Shown here: piece by piece, positions 1 to 6,947 of the stretch
Layout of the letters: each line of letters opens with the position of its first letter
Numbering within the stretch: position 1 is the stretch's first letter
Source: Sulfitobacter sp. D7
GTDB lineage: Bacteria; Pseudomonadota; Alphaproteobacteria; Rhodobacterales; Rhodobacteraceae
NCBI RefSeq assembly: GCF_003611275.1
Contig: NZ_CP020694.1
Span: forward strand, 1,550,001 to 1,614,000
Reading direction: 5' to 3'
DNA length: 64,000 nucleotides
Translations under genes and position numbers: made by a program
The notes under the pieces: generated by a model
The model's input: the letters and a program-made list of their open reading frames with translations, nothing else
The model's database searches: none
Told to the model about the DNA's origin: nothing

Positions 1-551
1 CAGATCACCATCCCCACAGCCACGCCGATCAGCGGTACCGATCCGCCCGTGAGCGCGGAGAGCGCATGGGCGATACCATCGGGCGGGCCTGCGTTTAACT
101 GCCGGGGGAAGAGAAACGCACGCGCCGGGGCAAGGGGGCCAGAGAGCACGGCAAAGGCCGCCAGCCCCATGACCAAGACAATGACGAAGGCGCGCAGATC
201 ACCGCCACCAAGCCGCGCCAATGCGCCAAAGCCGCAGGTGCCCGCCAGTGCCATGCCGTAGCCGAAGATCAGCCCGCCAAAGATCGCGGGCGCCCAAGAA
301 AAAGCGATGGTCAGGTGAAAGGCGCGGTCGATGTTGATCAGGCCAAGACCGCCTAGGGTGAAACTGCCCAGCATCGCCACGCCGATGGCCAAACCCCACA
401 TGCGCATCCGGTGGCTGGAGCCGCCGTAAAGCAGATCTTCGATCGCGCCCAAAGTGCAGAACCGCCCCAATCGTGCGGCAAGGCCCAGCAATACGCCGCC
501 CAATCCACCCAAGAGGGCGGCGGTCAGCGGCTGGCCCAGAAGCTCAATCAT
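1..551 (-). CDS. soxT: SoxT-type YeeE/YedE family sulfur-compound transporter (3' end outside window)
   Basis: The visible 183 codons start MIELLGQPLTAALLGG and are highly hydrophobic. They include a GRFCTLGAIEDLLYG segment and an AGTCGFGALARLGGGDLR segment. Conserved cysteines inside such membrane segments are typical of the YeeE/YedE (DUF395) family, which includes thiosulfate and sulfur-compound importers. The start ATG overlaps the stop of soxR, which points to translational coupling. The position next to soxR and soxS matches the soxSRT arrangement described for Pseudaminobacter salicylatoxidans, hence the name. The substrate is inferred only. The C-terminal part lies beyond the left edge, so intactness cannot be judged. 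Confidence 0.82.
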   Translation of the reverse strand, partial: MIELLGQPLTAALLGGLGGVLLGLAARLGRFCTLGAIEDLLYGGSSHRMRMWGLAIGVAMLGSFTLGGLGLINIDRAFHLTIAFSWAPAIFGGLIFGYGMALAGTCGFGALARLGGGDLRAFVIVLVMGLAAFAVLSGPLAPARAFLFPRQLNAGPPDGIAHALSALTGGSVPLIGVAVGMVI

Positions 552-882
552 CCTTGCAGAATAATTCGTAGACCAGTTCCAGCATTTTGCGGGGCCGATC
601 ATCGGCAAGTCGGTAGTATATCGTTTTACCGTCGCGCCGCGGTGTCACCAAACCTTCGAGCCTGAGCCGCGAGAGTTGCTGTGATACTGCCGCCTGCCGG
701 GTCGAAAGCAGCGCCTCTAGCTCGCTCACTGATTTCTCTCCCGAAACGAGATGACACAGGATCATCAACCGTCCCTCATGGCTGATCGCCTTGAGGAAAT
801 TCGATGCGGTCACGGCATTGGTCAGCATCCGGTCCATGTCTTCTTCAGACATGTCGGGTGTCATCACGGGCAGGGCTGTCAT
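544..882 (-). CDS. soxR: SoxR, ArsR-family winged-helix repressor of sox genes (SqrR/BigR-like)
   Basis: This 112-residue ArsR/SmtB-type DNA-binding protein has its recognition helix around residues 60-75 (TRQAAVSQQLSRLRLEGLV), followed by the wing (RRDGKTIYYRL). It has two cysteines, C43 in ILCHLVSG and C109 in ELFCKDD. The spacing is that of the redox pair in the persulfide sensor SqrR of Rhodobacter capsulatus and in BigR, where a tetrasulfide bridge releases DNA. Classical metal-site residues are not obvious. It lies between soxS and soxT, with four-base overlaps on both sides. It probably represses the divergent sox operon through the ATTC-N8-GAAT sites listed separately. The family assignment is firm; the persulfide-sensing role is inferred from the cysteines and context. 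Confidence 0.9.
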   Translation of the reverse strand: MTALPVMTPDMSEEDMDRMLTNAVTASNFLKAISHEGRLMILCHLVSGEKSVSELEALLSTRQAAVSQQLSRLRLEGLVTPRRDGKTIYYRLADDRPRKMLELVYELFCKDD

Positions 883-1241
883 TCGGTTGGTTCCTCGAAA
901 TCGGTCTTGTCGCGCAATAGCATGTTCAGCATGGGCCAGAAAAATTCCGCGCCGGGGTAGCCTTCGAGCCGGCCCAGTTCGGTGTCATCTTCAACCAGCA
1001 GGAAGGTCGGCGTAAATACCACCGCGCGCTGGGGGGTGACGCTGTCTTCGACGACAGAGATATCGACGCGGCGCAGCGGGGCAAACTCCCCTTCGGCGGT
1101 TTTGGGATAGGCGGGGGCGATCTCTTTGTCCCAGCGTTCGCAATAGATGCAGCCGGGCTGTTCGACCATGACCAGTTCCACCGCCCAAACGGGCAGGGCG
1201 GTAAAGGCCGCGAGGCTCAGGGCGGTCAGTGTGCGGATCAT
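879..1241 (-). CDS. soxS: SoxS, periplasmic thioredoxin-like protein
   Basis: The 120-residue protein has an N-terminal signal peptide (MIRTLTALSLAAFTALPVWA) and a thioredoxin-type CIYC redox centre at residues 31-34. A cis-proline region follows (VVFTPTFLLVED). SoxS proteins reduce or reactivate the SoxY carrier in the periplasm. The start at MIRT was chosen over a GTG ten codons upstream because it gives a clean signal peptide and has AGGC-type Shine-Dalgarno bases just before it. The stop overlaps the soxR start by four bases, so the two are probably translated as a unit. It is transcribed divergently from soxV. Confidence 0.88.
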   Translation of the reverse strand: MIRTLTALSLAAFTALPVWAVELVMVEQPGCIYCERWDKEIAPAYPKTAEGEFAPLRRVDISVVEDSVTPQRAVVFTPTFLLVEDDTELGRLEGYPGAEFFWPMLNMLLRDKTDFEEPTE

Positions 1242-1278
1242 TGGCTTGCCTGATTGACGTTTGGACAACACTCAACGT

Positions 1279-1295
1279 AATTTGAATATGTGAAT
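1279..1295. promoter_or_regulatory. Imperfect SoxR-type operator in the soxS-soxV divergent promoter
   Basis: The intergenic region contains ATTT-N8-GAAT, one base away from ATTC-N8-GAAT. Its first 15 bases, AATTTGAATATGTGA, are repeated exactly at 6923-6937 upstream of soxC. The position between the divergent soxS and soxV starts fits an operator controlling both directions. Binding is not shown. Confidence 0.45.
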
Positions 1296-1338
1296 TGTTC
1301 AAGCGCGGCGGCATGTGTCGGCGCAGGCAGGGGGTAAC

Positions 1339-2076
1339 ATGTTCGACATCACCTATGCAGGCGCGCTGCTGGCGGGGCTGCTCAGCTTCTTTACGCCCTG
1401 CATTCTGCCTATGGTGCCGTTCTACCTCAGCTATATGGCGGGGCTCAGCGTGACCGAATTGCGTGGCGATGGCGCGATTGCGCCGGGGGCGCAGCGGCGG
1501 TTGGTGCTGTCTTCGGTGCTCTTTGCGCTTGGGGTCTCGACGATCTTTGTGCTCTTGGGCATGGGGGCCACAGCCTTGGGGCAGGTGTTTACGCAATACC
1601 TTGAGCCGCTGAGCTGGGTGGCGGCGGCGATCTTGTTGGTCTTTGGCCTGCATTTTCTGGGCGTCATCAAGGTGCCGCTGCTCTACCGCGAAGCGCGGTT
1701 AGAGGGGGGCGGCAAGCCCACGTCGATCTGGGGCGCCTATGTGATGGGGTTGGCCTTTGGCTTTGGCTGGACGCCCTGTGTGGGCCCGGCGCTGGCGGCG
1801 ATCTTGATGATTGCCTCGGGCATGGGTGACATCACGCGGGGTGGGCTGCTGTTGGCGGCCTATGGCGCGGGGATGACCGCGCCCTTCGTGGTCGCGGCGC
1901 TGTTTGCAAAGCCGTTTCTCAACTGGGCCGCGCGGCATATGGCGCTGGTGCAAAAGGTGGAAAAGGCGATGGGGGTCATGCTGATCCTCTTTGCCGTGCT
2001 GATCGTGACGGGCGGGGTGCAATTGATCGCGGATGCGATGATCCGTTGGTTCCCCAGCTTCACGACGTTAGGGTAA
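1339..2076 (+). CDS. soxV: SoxV, CcdA-family transmembrane thiol-disulfide transporter
   Basis: The protein has 245 residues and about six membrane helices. The CcdA cysteine pair is at C21 (FFTPCILPMVPFYLSYM) and C147 (FGWTPCVGPAL), each in the proline-containing helix motif of the family. SoxV passes electrons from cytoplasmic thioredoxin to periplasmic SoxW, which keeps the sulfur-carrier cysteine of SoxY reduced. The ATG start was preferred over an upstream GTG because it directly follows a GGGGG ribosome-binding sequence and starts with a helix. soxW follows 25 bases later, as expected for this partnership. Confidence 0.92.
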   Translation: MFDITYAGALLAGLLSFFTPCILPMVPFYLSYMAGLSVTELRGDGAIAPGAQRRLVLSSVLFALGVSTIFVLLGMGATALGQVFTQYLEPLSWVAAAILLVFGLHFLGVIKVPLLYREARLEGGGKPTSIWGAYVMGLAFGFGWTPCVGPALAAILMIASGMGDITRGGLLLAAYGAGMTAPFVVAALFAKPFLNWAARHMALVQKVEKAMGVMLILFAVLIVTGGVQLIADAMIRWFPSFTTLG

Positions 2077-2101
2077 CCGCAACAAGGAGGAGGACGCCAA
2101 G

Positions 2102-2686
2102 ATGATTATCTCAAGGATAGGGGCCGCAGTGGCGGCAGCGGTGCTGGCTTGGCCATTGGCCGCGGCGGAACTGGGCGACGACGGGCTGCACAAGACGGCA
2201 TGGATGCGCGACACCTTCAAAGACCTGCGCGAGGATCTGGAGGAGGCCGGGGCCGAGGACAAGCGCTTGATGCTGATGTTCGAGCAGCGCGGCTGTATCT
2301 ACTGCACAAAAATGCATGAGGAAGTCTTTCCCGCCGCTGAGATCGCCGATTACATCGAAGAAAACTACTTCGTTGTGCAGCTAAACTTGCATGGCGATAT
2401 CGAAGTGACCGATTTCGATGGCGAGACCCTCTCGGAAAAGCAGATGGCGCGGAAATGGGGGATTCTCTTTACCCCGACGATGATGTTCCTCCCGCCTGAG
2501 GTGGCCGAAGGCGCGACAGCGCCGCAAGCCGCGGTGGCAGTGATGCCGGGCGCATTTGGCAAGGGCACGACGCTGGATATGCTGACGTGGGTCAATGAGG
2601 AACGCTACGCCCTTGAGGGGGCTGAGGATTTCCAACGCTACCACGCGCGGATGATCCAAGAGCGCAACAATGGCAGCACGGATTGA
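2102..2686 (+). CDS. soxW: SoxW, periplasmic thioredoxin
   Basis: The 194-residue protein has a signal peptide (about residues 1-22) and a thioredoxin-like fold with the redox motif GCIYC (C65, C68). The cis-proline stretch is GILFTPTMMFLPPE. It receives electrons from SoxV and is thought to reduce SoxY. A strong Shine-Dalgarno sequence (AAGGAGGAGG) precedes the ATG. Its CIYC motif matches that of SoxS, so the locus carries two thioredoxins with the same active site on opposite strands. The SoxR-type operator before soxX lies just downstream, so soxVW may form a transcription unit separate from soxXYZABCD. Confidence 0.9.
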   Translation: MIISRIGAAVAAAVLAWPLAAAELGDDGLHKTAWMRDTFKDLREDLEEAGAEDKRLMLMFEQRGCIYCTKMHEEVFPAAEIADYIEENYFVVQLNLHGDIEVTDFDGETLSEKQMARKWGILFTPTMMFLPPEVAEGATAPQAAVAVMPGAFGKGTTLDMLTWVNEERYALEGAEDFQRYHARMIQERNNGSTD

Positions 2687-2718
2687 CCGATGAAAAGCGG
2701 CGCTGCGCGGGTAAAGCT

Positions 2719-2734
2719 ATTCAAAAGTTTGAAT
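2719..2734. promoter_or_regulatory. SoxR operator candidate upstream of soxX
   Basis: ATTCAAAAGTTTGAAT is a perfect inverted repeat (7-bp arms, 2-bp centre). It also fits ATTC-N8-GAAT, the site known for the related repressor SqrR. It lies about 90 bases before soxX in the only sizeable gap between soxW and soxX, an AT-rich stretch in otherwise GC-rich DNA. Confidence 0.65.
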
Positions 2735-2822
2735 TTGTTGTTGCGCCGCGCCGCATCCCTGTCTTAGGGTCAGGTAAACCGGATCACACATCACCGTGAT
2801 CGGCACTGGGAGGAAGTTTTCG

Positions 2823-3296
2823 ATGATGAGATGGATCGCCGCCGCAATTGTGTCGGGCGCGCCCGTTCTGGCCGCCGCTGAAACCGTGGCACCTGCCGAC
2901 GTGACCTATGATGACTATGGTTCGGTTGAACAATCCTTGACCGGCACGGCCGGAGACGCCGCCAGCGGTGCCGCCATCGTCGGCAACAAAAAGGCGGGCA
3001 ACTGCGTGGCCTGCCACCAGATCGGCGCGCTCAGCGATGTGCCTTTCCAAGGTGAGATCGGCCCGATGCTTGACGGGGCGGGCGACCGCTGGACCGAGGC
3101 AGAGCTGCGCGGCATCGTTGCCAACAGCAAAATGACCTTCGAAGGCTCGATGATGCCGTCTTACTACAAGACGAGCGGGTACATCCGCCCCGGCGATGGT
3201 TTCACCGGCAAGGCCGCGTCTGAGCCGCTGCCGCCCCTGTTGGACGCCCAGCAGATCGAAGATATCGTGGCGTTCTTGGTCACGTTGAAAGAGTAA
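2823..3296 (+). CDS. soxX: SoxX, c-type cytochrome subunit of the SoxAX complex
   Basis: The 157-residue periplasmic monoheme cytochrome has a signal peptide (MMRWIAAAIVSGAPVLAAAE) and one heme site, C61-VA-C64-H65. Methionine candidates for the distal ligand lie in KMTFEGSMMPSYY near residues 104-111. With SoxA it forms the complex that oxidatively couples thiosulfate to the SoxY cysteine. The start is the ATG after GGGAGGAAG; a longer reading from an upstream GTG would disturb the signal peptide. It opens the structural part of the sox operon, directly downstream of the operator candidate at 2719-2734. Confidence 0.93.
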   Translation: MMRWIAAAIVSGAPVLAAAETVAPADVTYDDYGSVEQSLTGTAGDAASGAAIVGNKKAGNCVACHQIGALSDVPFQGEIGPMLDGAGDRWTEAELRGIVANSKMTFEGSMMPSYYKTSGYIRPGDGFTGKAASEPLPPLLDAQQIEDIVAFLVTLKE

Positions 3297-3411
3297 CGCG
3301 GGGCCCGTCGCAGCCAAGGGGCGGCGGAAGGCTCGACAGATCATCGCGGTCAGCGCACCGCGGCAATGGAATAACGGCGCAGAGCGCCGCTGACGCATAA
3401 GGAGATGAGAG

Positions 3412-3831
3412 ATGAACTTCTCAAGACGTGAAACTTTCGGCCTCGGCCTTGGTGCCGTGGCGCTGACCATGCTGCCCGTGGGGGCCTCTGCCGCCACGGT
3501 CGACGAGCTGATCGCGGAATTCACAGGCGGGGCCGATATGGCCGACACCGGCGTGACCCTGACCGCCCCCGAAATTGCTGAGAACGGCAACACCGTGCCA
3601 ATCTCGGTCGAAGCGCCGGGTGCTTCCGCGATCATGGTGCTGGCCACTGGCAACCCGACACCGCCCGTCGGCACCTTCAACTTCGGCCCCTTGGCAGGGA
3701 GCCGCAGCGCCTCCACCCGCATTCGTTTGGCCACGACCCAAGACGTTGTTGCCATCGCCAAGCTGGAAGACGGCACATTCGCCCGCACCAGCGCAGAGAT
3801 CAAAGTCACAATCGGCGGCTGCGGCGGCTAA
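3412..3831 (+). CDS. soxY: SoxY, sulfur-carrier subunit
   Basis: The 139-residue protein has a twin-arginine signal (SRRETFGLGLG) and ends in the hallmark GGCGG tail. The carrier cysteine C137 covalently holds the sulfur substrate while SoxAX, SoxB and SoxCD act on it. The Tat signal fits export of the folded SoxYZ heterodimer, with SoxZ carried along because it lacks a signal. An ATAAGGAGATGAGAG ribosome-binding region precedes the start. soxZ follows after 33 bases. Confidence 0.96.
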   Translation: MNFSRRETFGLGLGAVALTMLPVGASAATVDELIAEFTGGADMADTGVTLTAPEIAENGNTVPISVEAPGASAIMVLATGNPTPPVGTFNFGPLAGSRSASTRIRLATTQDVVAIAKLEDGTFARTSAEIKVTIGGCGG

Positions 3832-3864
3832 GCCCGCGCGCCCCAATTTTCAGGAGTTTTCAAA

Positions 3865-4194
3865 ATGGCAGAAGGTGTAACCCCTCGCGTCAAAGTGCCG
3901 AAAAAAGCCGAGACAGGTGAGGTCATCACGATCAAGACCCTTATCAGCCACCCGATGGAATCGGGCCAGCGCAAAGACGGCGACGGCAACGTCATCCCGC
4001 GTTCGATCATCAACCGCTTCACCGCCGAATTCAATGGCGAGAGCGTGATCGACGTGAAGATGGAACCGGCGATGTCGACCAACCCCTATTTCGAATTTGA
4101 CGCCACCGTGCCAGAGGCCGGCGACTTCAAATTCACGTGGTACGATGACGACGGTTCGGTCTACGAAGAAGTCAAATCCATCACGGTCGGCTGA
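3865..4194 (+). CDS. soxZ: SoxZ, partner of the SoxY carrier
   Basis: The 109-residue protein has no signal peptide. It has the immunoglobulin-like SoxZ fold, recognisable from VKVPKKAETGEVITIKTL near the N terminus and FKFTWYDDDGSVYEE near the C terminus. It pairs with SoxY in the periplasm, where the heterodimer carries sulfur intermediates through the cycle. It lies between soxY and soxA in the usual order and is of full family length. Confidence 0.95.
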   Translation: MAEGVTPRVKVPKKAETGEVITIKTLISHPMESGQRKDGDGNVIPRSIINRFTAEFNGESVIDVKMEPAMSTNPYFEFDATVPEAGDFKFTWYDDDGSVYEEVKSITVG

Positions 4195-4237
4195 TCCCGC
4201 ATCAGCCAGCACCATGCGTGGAACAGGGAGGAAAGAC

Positions 4238-5086
4238 ATGAAATTCAAGGCAATGACCGCTGTCGCGGCGCTTTTGGTGGCCGCCCCCATGCTGGGGATG
4301 GCCGATGAGGAGGCCGAGCTTGTCGTCAACGGCGAGATCGAGATGGTGACCAAAACCGATGCGCCCGCACATCTTGAGGGGGCAGTGCCGGAAATCATGT
4401 CTGGCTGGCGCTTTCGTTCGGCAGAGACCCAGCAAACGCAGATGGACGACTTCGACAACCCCGGCATGATCTTTGTCGACCAAGCGCAAGCGGCTTGGGA
4501 CACGGCAGAGGGCAGCGAGGGCAAGTCCTGCGCGTCGTGTCACAATGACGTGGAATCGATGGAAGGCGTCCGCGCGGTCTATCCAAAGTGGAACGAAGAG
4601 GCGGGCGAAGTGCGCACGCTTGCGATGCAGATCAACGACTGCCGCGAGAACCAGATGGGCGCAGAGCCTTATAAATACACTGGCAACGACATGACCGCGA
4701 TGGAGGCGCTGATCTCGGTCCAGTCACGCGGCATGCCGGTCAATGTGGCGATCGACGGCCCGGCCCAAAGCACTTGGGAACAGGGCAAAGAGATGTACTA
4801 CACCCGCTACGGTCAACTTGAGCTGAGCTGCGCCAATTGTCACGAAGACAACTACGGCAACATGATCCGCGCCGACCATCTGAGCCAAGGTCAGATCAAC
4901 GGCTTTCCGGTGTACCGCCTGAAAAACACCAAGCTCAACAGCAGCCACGCGCGTTTCAAGGGTTGCGTGCGTGACACCCGAGCCGAGACTTTTAGCCCCG
5001 GCAGCCCCGAGTTCGTGGCGCTTGAGCTTTACGTCGCCAGCCGCGGCAACGGCCTGTCGGTCGAAGCGCCTTCGGTGCGTAACTGA
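4238..5086 (+). CDS. soxA: SoxA, diheme cytochrome c subunit of SoxAX (L-cysteine S-thiosulfotransferase)
   Basis: The 282-residue exported protein has two heme-binding motifs, C98-AS-C101-H102 and C198-AN-C201-H202. C243 in RFKGCVRD is the expected cysteine-persulfide ligand of the active-site heme. C135 in INDCRENQMG is the probable ligand of the first heme. Both hemes are therefore retained, as in Rhodovulum and Paracoccus and unlike monoheme SoxA types. The start was placed at MKFKAMTAVAALLVAAP, which follows GGGAGGAAAGAC and opens the signal peptide; the reading frame runs further upstream but overlaps soxZ. SoxAX catalyses the first step, attaching thiosulfate to SoxY. Confidence 0.95.
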   Translation: MKFKAMTAVAALLVAAPMLGMADEEAELVVNGEIEMVTKTDAPAHLEGAVPEIMSGWRFRSAETQQTQMDDFDNPGMIFVDQAQAAWDTAEGSEGKSCASCHNDVESMEGVRAVYPKWNEEAGEVRTLAMQINDCRENQMGAEPYKYTGNDMTAMEALISVQSRGMPVNVAIDGPAQSTWEQGKEMYYTRYGQLELSCANCHEDNYGNMIRADHLSQGQINGFPVYRLKNTKLNSSHARFKGCVRDTRAETFSPGSPEFVALELYVASRGNGLSVEAPSVRN

Positions 5087-5116
5087 TATCATATTCGGGC
5101 GTTTTGCCTGACCTGA

Positions 5117-5141
5117 TCCCGCCCCTCACGAGGGGGCGGGA
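5117..5141 (+). terminator. Stem-loop between soxA and soxB (possible attenuator)
   Basis: A perfect 9-bp GC stem (TCCCGCCCC / GGGGCGGGA) with a 7-base loop is followed by CCTTTCCCTGTTTT, which is only weakly T-rich. It may cut transcription partially or protect the upstream soxXYZA mRNA from 3' decay, giving more carrier than enzyme. Confidence 0.5.
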
Positions 5142-5173
5142 CCTTTCCCTGTTTTCAAGTGATGGAGCGTAAC

Positions 5174-6874
5174 ATGCTGTCTCGCCGCGATTTTTTGCAA
5201 ATGTCTATGGCTGCGGCCTCCATCTACGGCGGCTCGGGCTTCGGCAACTGGGCGCGGCTGGCGGCGCAGGACCGTTTCGATCAGGACGCGCTTCTGGAAT
5301 TCGAGAAGTTCGGCAATGTCACCCTGATGCATGTGACCGACATCCACGCGCAGCTGAAGCCGATCTATTTCCGTGAGCCATCGGTCAACATCGGCGTCGG
5401 CGACAACCGCGGCAAGGTGCCCCATATCACCGGCGAGGATTTCCGCATTCGCTATGGCATCGGCGGCGGCACGCCGCTGGATTACGCGCTGACCTATGAT
5501 GATTTCGTCGCCCAAGCGCAGGCCTACGGCAAGGTGGGCGGGCTTGACCGCGTAGCGACCGTGCTCAACGCGATCCGCGCCGACCGGCCTGATGCGCTGC
5601 TTTTGGACGGCGGGGATACGTGGCACGGCTCGATGACCTGTCTCAAGACCCAAGGGCAGGACATGGTCAACGTGATGAACGCGCTGAAGCCCGACGCGAT
5701 GACCTTCCATTGGGAGTTTACGTTGGGGTCGGAACGGGTGCAGGAGATGGTCGAGGGGCTGCCCTTTGCCGCCCTTGGCCAGAACATCTTTGACCGCGAA
5801 TGGGACGAGCCTGCGGAACTGTTCAAACCCTACGAGTTTTTCGAGCGCGGCGGCGTGAAGATCGCCGTGATCGGGCAGGCTTTCCCCTACATGCCCATCG
5901 CCAACCCTGGCTGGATGTTCCCCGAATATTCCTTTGGCATCCGCGATGAGCATATGCAGGAGATGGTCGACGAGGTCCGCGCGCAAGGCGCCGAACTGGT
6001 CGTCTGCCTCAGCCACAATGGCTTTGATGTCGACAAGAAGATGGCCGGGATCGTCAAGGGGATCGACGTGATCCTGTCGGGTCACACCCATGACGCGCTG
6101 CCCGAACCGGTGTTGGTGGGGCAGACGCATATCATCGCCTCTGGCTCGAACGGGAAATTCGTTTCCCGCGTGGATCTGGACGTGCGCGATGGCAAGATGA
6201 TGGGCATCCGGCACAAGCTGATCCCAATTTTCTCGGACCTCATCACACCCGATCAAGAGGTGGCCAAGTTGATCGACGCGCAGCGTGCGCCTTATCTGGA
6301 TGAGTTGACCCATGTGGTCGGGCAGTCCGACGCGCTGCTCTACCGCCGGGGTAACTTCAACGGCACGTGGGATGACCTCATCTGCGACGCCCTGCTGAGC
6401 GAACGCGATGCCGAGATCGCGCTGAGCCCCGGTGTGCGGTGGGGGCCGTCGATCCTGCCGGGCCAAGACATCACGCGCGAAGATATCTTTAACGTTACCT
6501 CGATGACCTATCCCAATGCCTATCGCACGGAAATGACAGGGGAATTTCTGAAGGTCGTGCTGGAAGACGTGGGCGACAACCTGTTCAACCCCGACCCCTA
6601 TTACCAGCAGGGCGGCGACATGGTGCGCGTCGGCGGCATGGGCTTTAAAATGGACATCGCCAAGCCGCAGGGTGAGCGGATCAGCGACATGACCTTGCTC
6701 AGTTCCGGTGAGCCGATTGACCCGCAGCGGAACTATGTCGTCGCCGGATGGGCCTCTGTCAACGAGGGCACCGAAGGGCCGCCGATTTGGGATGTGGTCG
6801 AAAGCCATATCGCTAAATTGGGAACGGTTTCCGATGGCGCACGCACGCCAGTGGAAATCGTTCTGCCAGACTGA
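5174..6874 (+). CDS. soxB: SoxB, dimanganese sulfate thiohydrolase
   Basis: The 566-residue protein has a Tat signal (MLSRRDFLQMSMAAAS) and a metallophosphatase/5'-nucleotidase-type fold. The metal ligands are visible in MHVTDIHAQ (about residues 52-60), LLDGGDTWHGS, VCLSHNG and ILSGHTHDA. The SoxB-specific FHWEFTLG replaces the GNHEF of nucleotidases. It releases sulfate from the sulfonate group on SoxY in the periplasm. The internal ATG was chosen over GTG/ATG codons 12-15 bases earlier because it has a GGAGCG Shine-Dalgarno and starts exactly at the Tat motif. Confidence 0.95.
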   Translation: MLSRRDFLQMSMAAASIYGGSGFGNWARLAAQDRFDQDALLEFEKFGNVTLMHVTDIHAQLKPIYFREPSVNIGVGDNRGKVPHITGEDFRIRYGIGGGTPLDYALTYDDFVAQAQAYGKVGGLDRVATVLNAIRADRPDALLLDGGDTWHGSMTCLKTQGQDMVNVMNALKPDAMTFHWEFTLGSERVQEMVEGLPFAALGQNIFDREWDEPAELFKPYEFFERGGVKIAVIGQAFPYMPIANPGWMFPEYSFGIRDEHMQEMVDEVRAQGAELVVCLSHNGFDVDKKMAGIVKGIDVILSGHTHDALPEPVLVGQTHIIASGSNGKFVSRVDLDVRDGKMMGIRHKLIPIFSDLITPDQEVAKLIDAQRAPYLDELTHVVGQSDALLYRRGNFNGTWDDLICDALLSERDAEIALSPGVRWGPSILPGQDITREDIFNVTSMTYPNAYRTEMTGEFLKVVLEDVGDNLFNPDPYYQQGGDMVRVGGMGFKMDIAKPQGERISDMTLLSSGEPIDPQRNYVVAGWASVNEGTEGPPIWDVVESHIAKLGTVSDGARTPVEIVLPD

Positions 6875-6909
6875 GAAAAAGCAGAATAGGGGTTCTCACG
6901 CACCAACAA

Positions 6910-6925
6910 ATTCAATAAAATGAAT
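6910..6925. promoter_or_regulatory. SoxR operator candidate upstream of soxC
   Basis: ATTCAATAAAATGAAT fits ATTC-N8-GAAT exactly, 22 bases before the soxC start. It runs into AATTTGAATATGTGA, a 15-base string also found in the soxS-soxV intergenic region. This suggests soxCD has its own regulated promoter inside the operon. Confidence 0.6.
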
Positions 6926-6947
6926 TTGAATATGTGAGGGCCACGAC

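Noticed and set aside
5126..6808. Long open reading frame antisense to soxB (560 codons)
   Set aside because: It mirrors the codon pattern of soxB, is histidine/arginine-rich without motifs, and has no ribosome-binding site. Such shadows are common in GC-rich genes.
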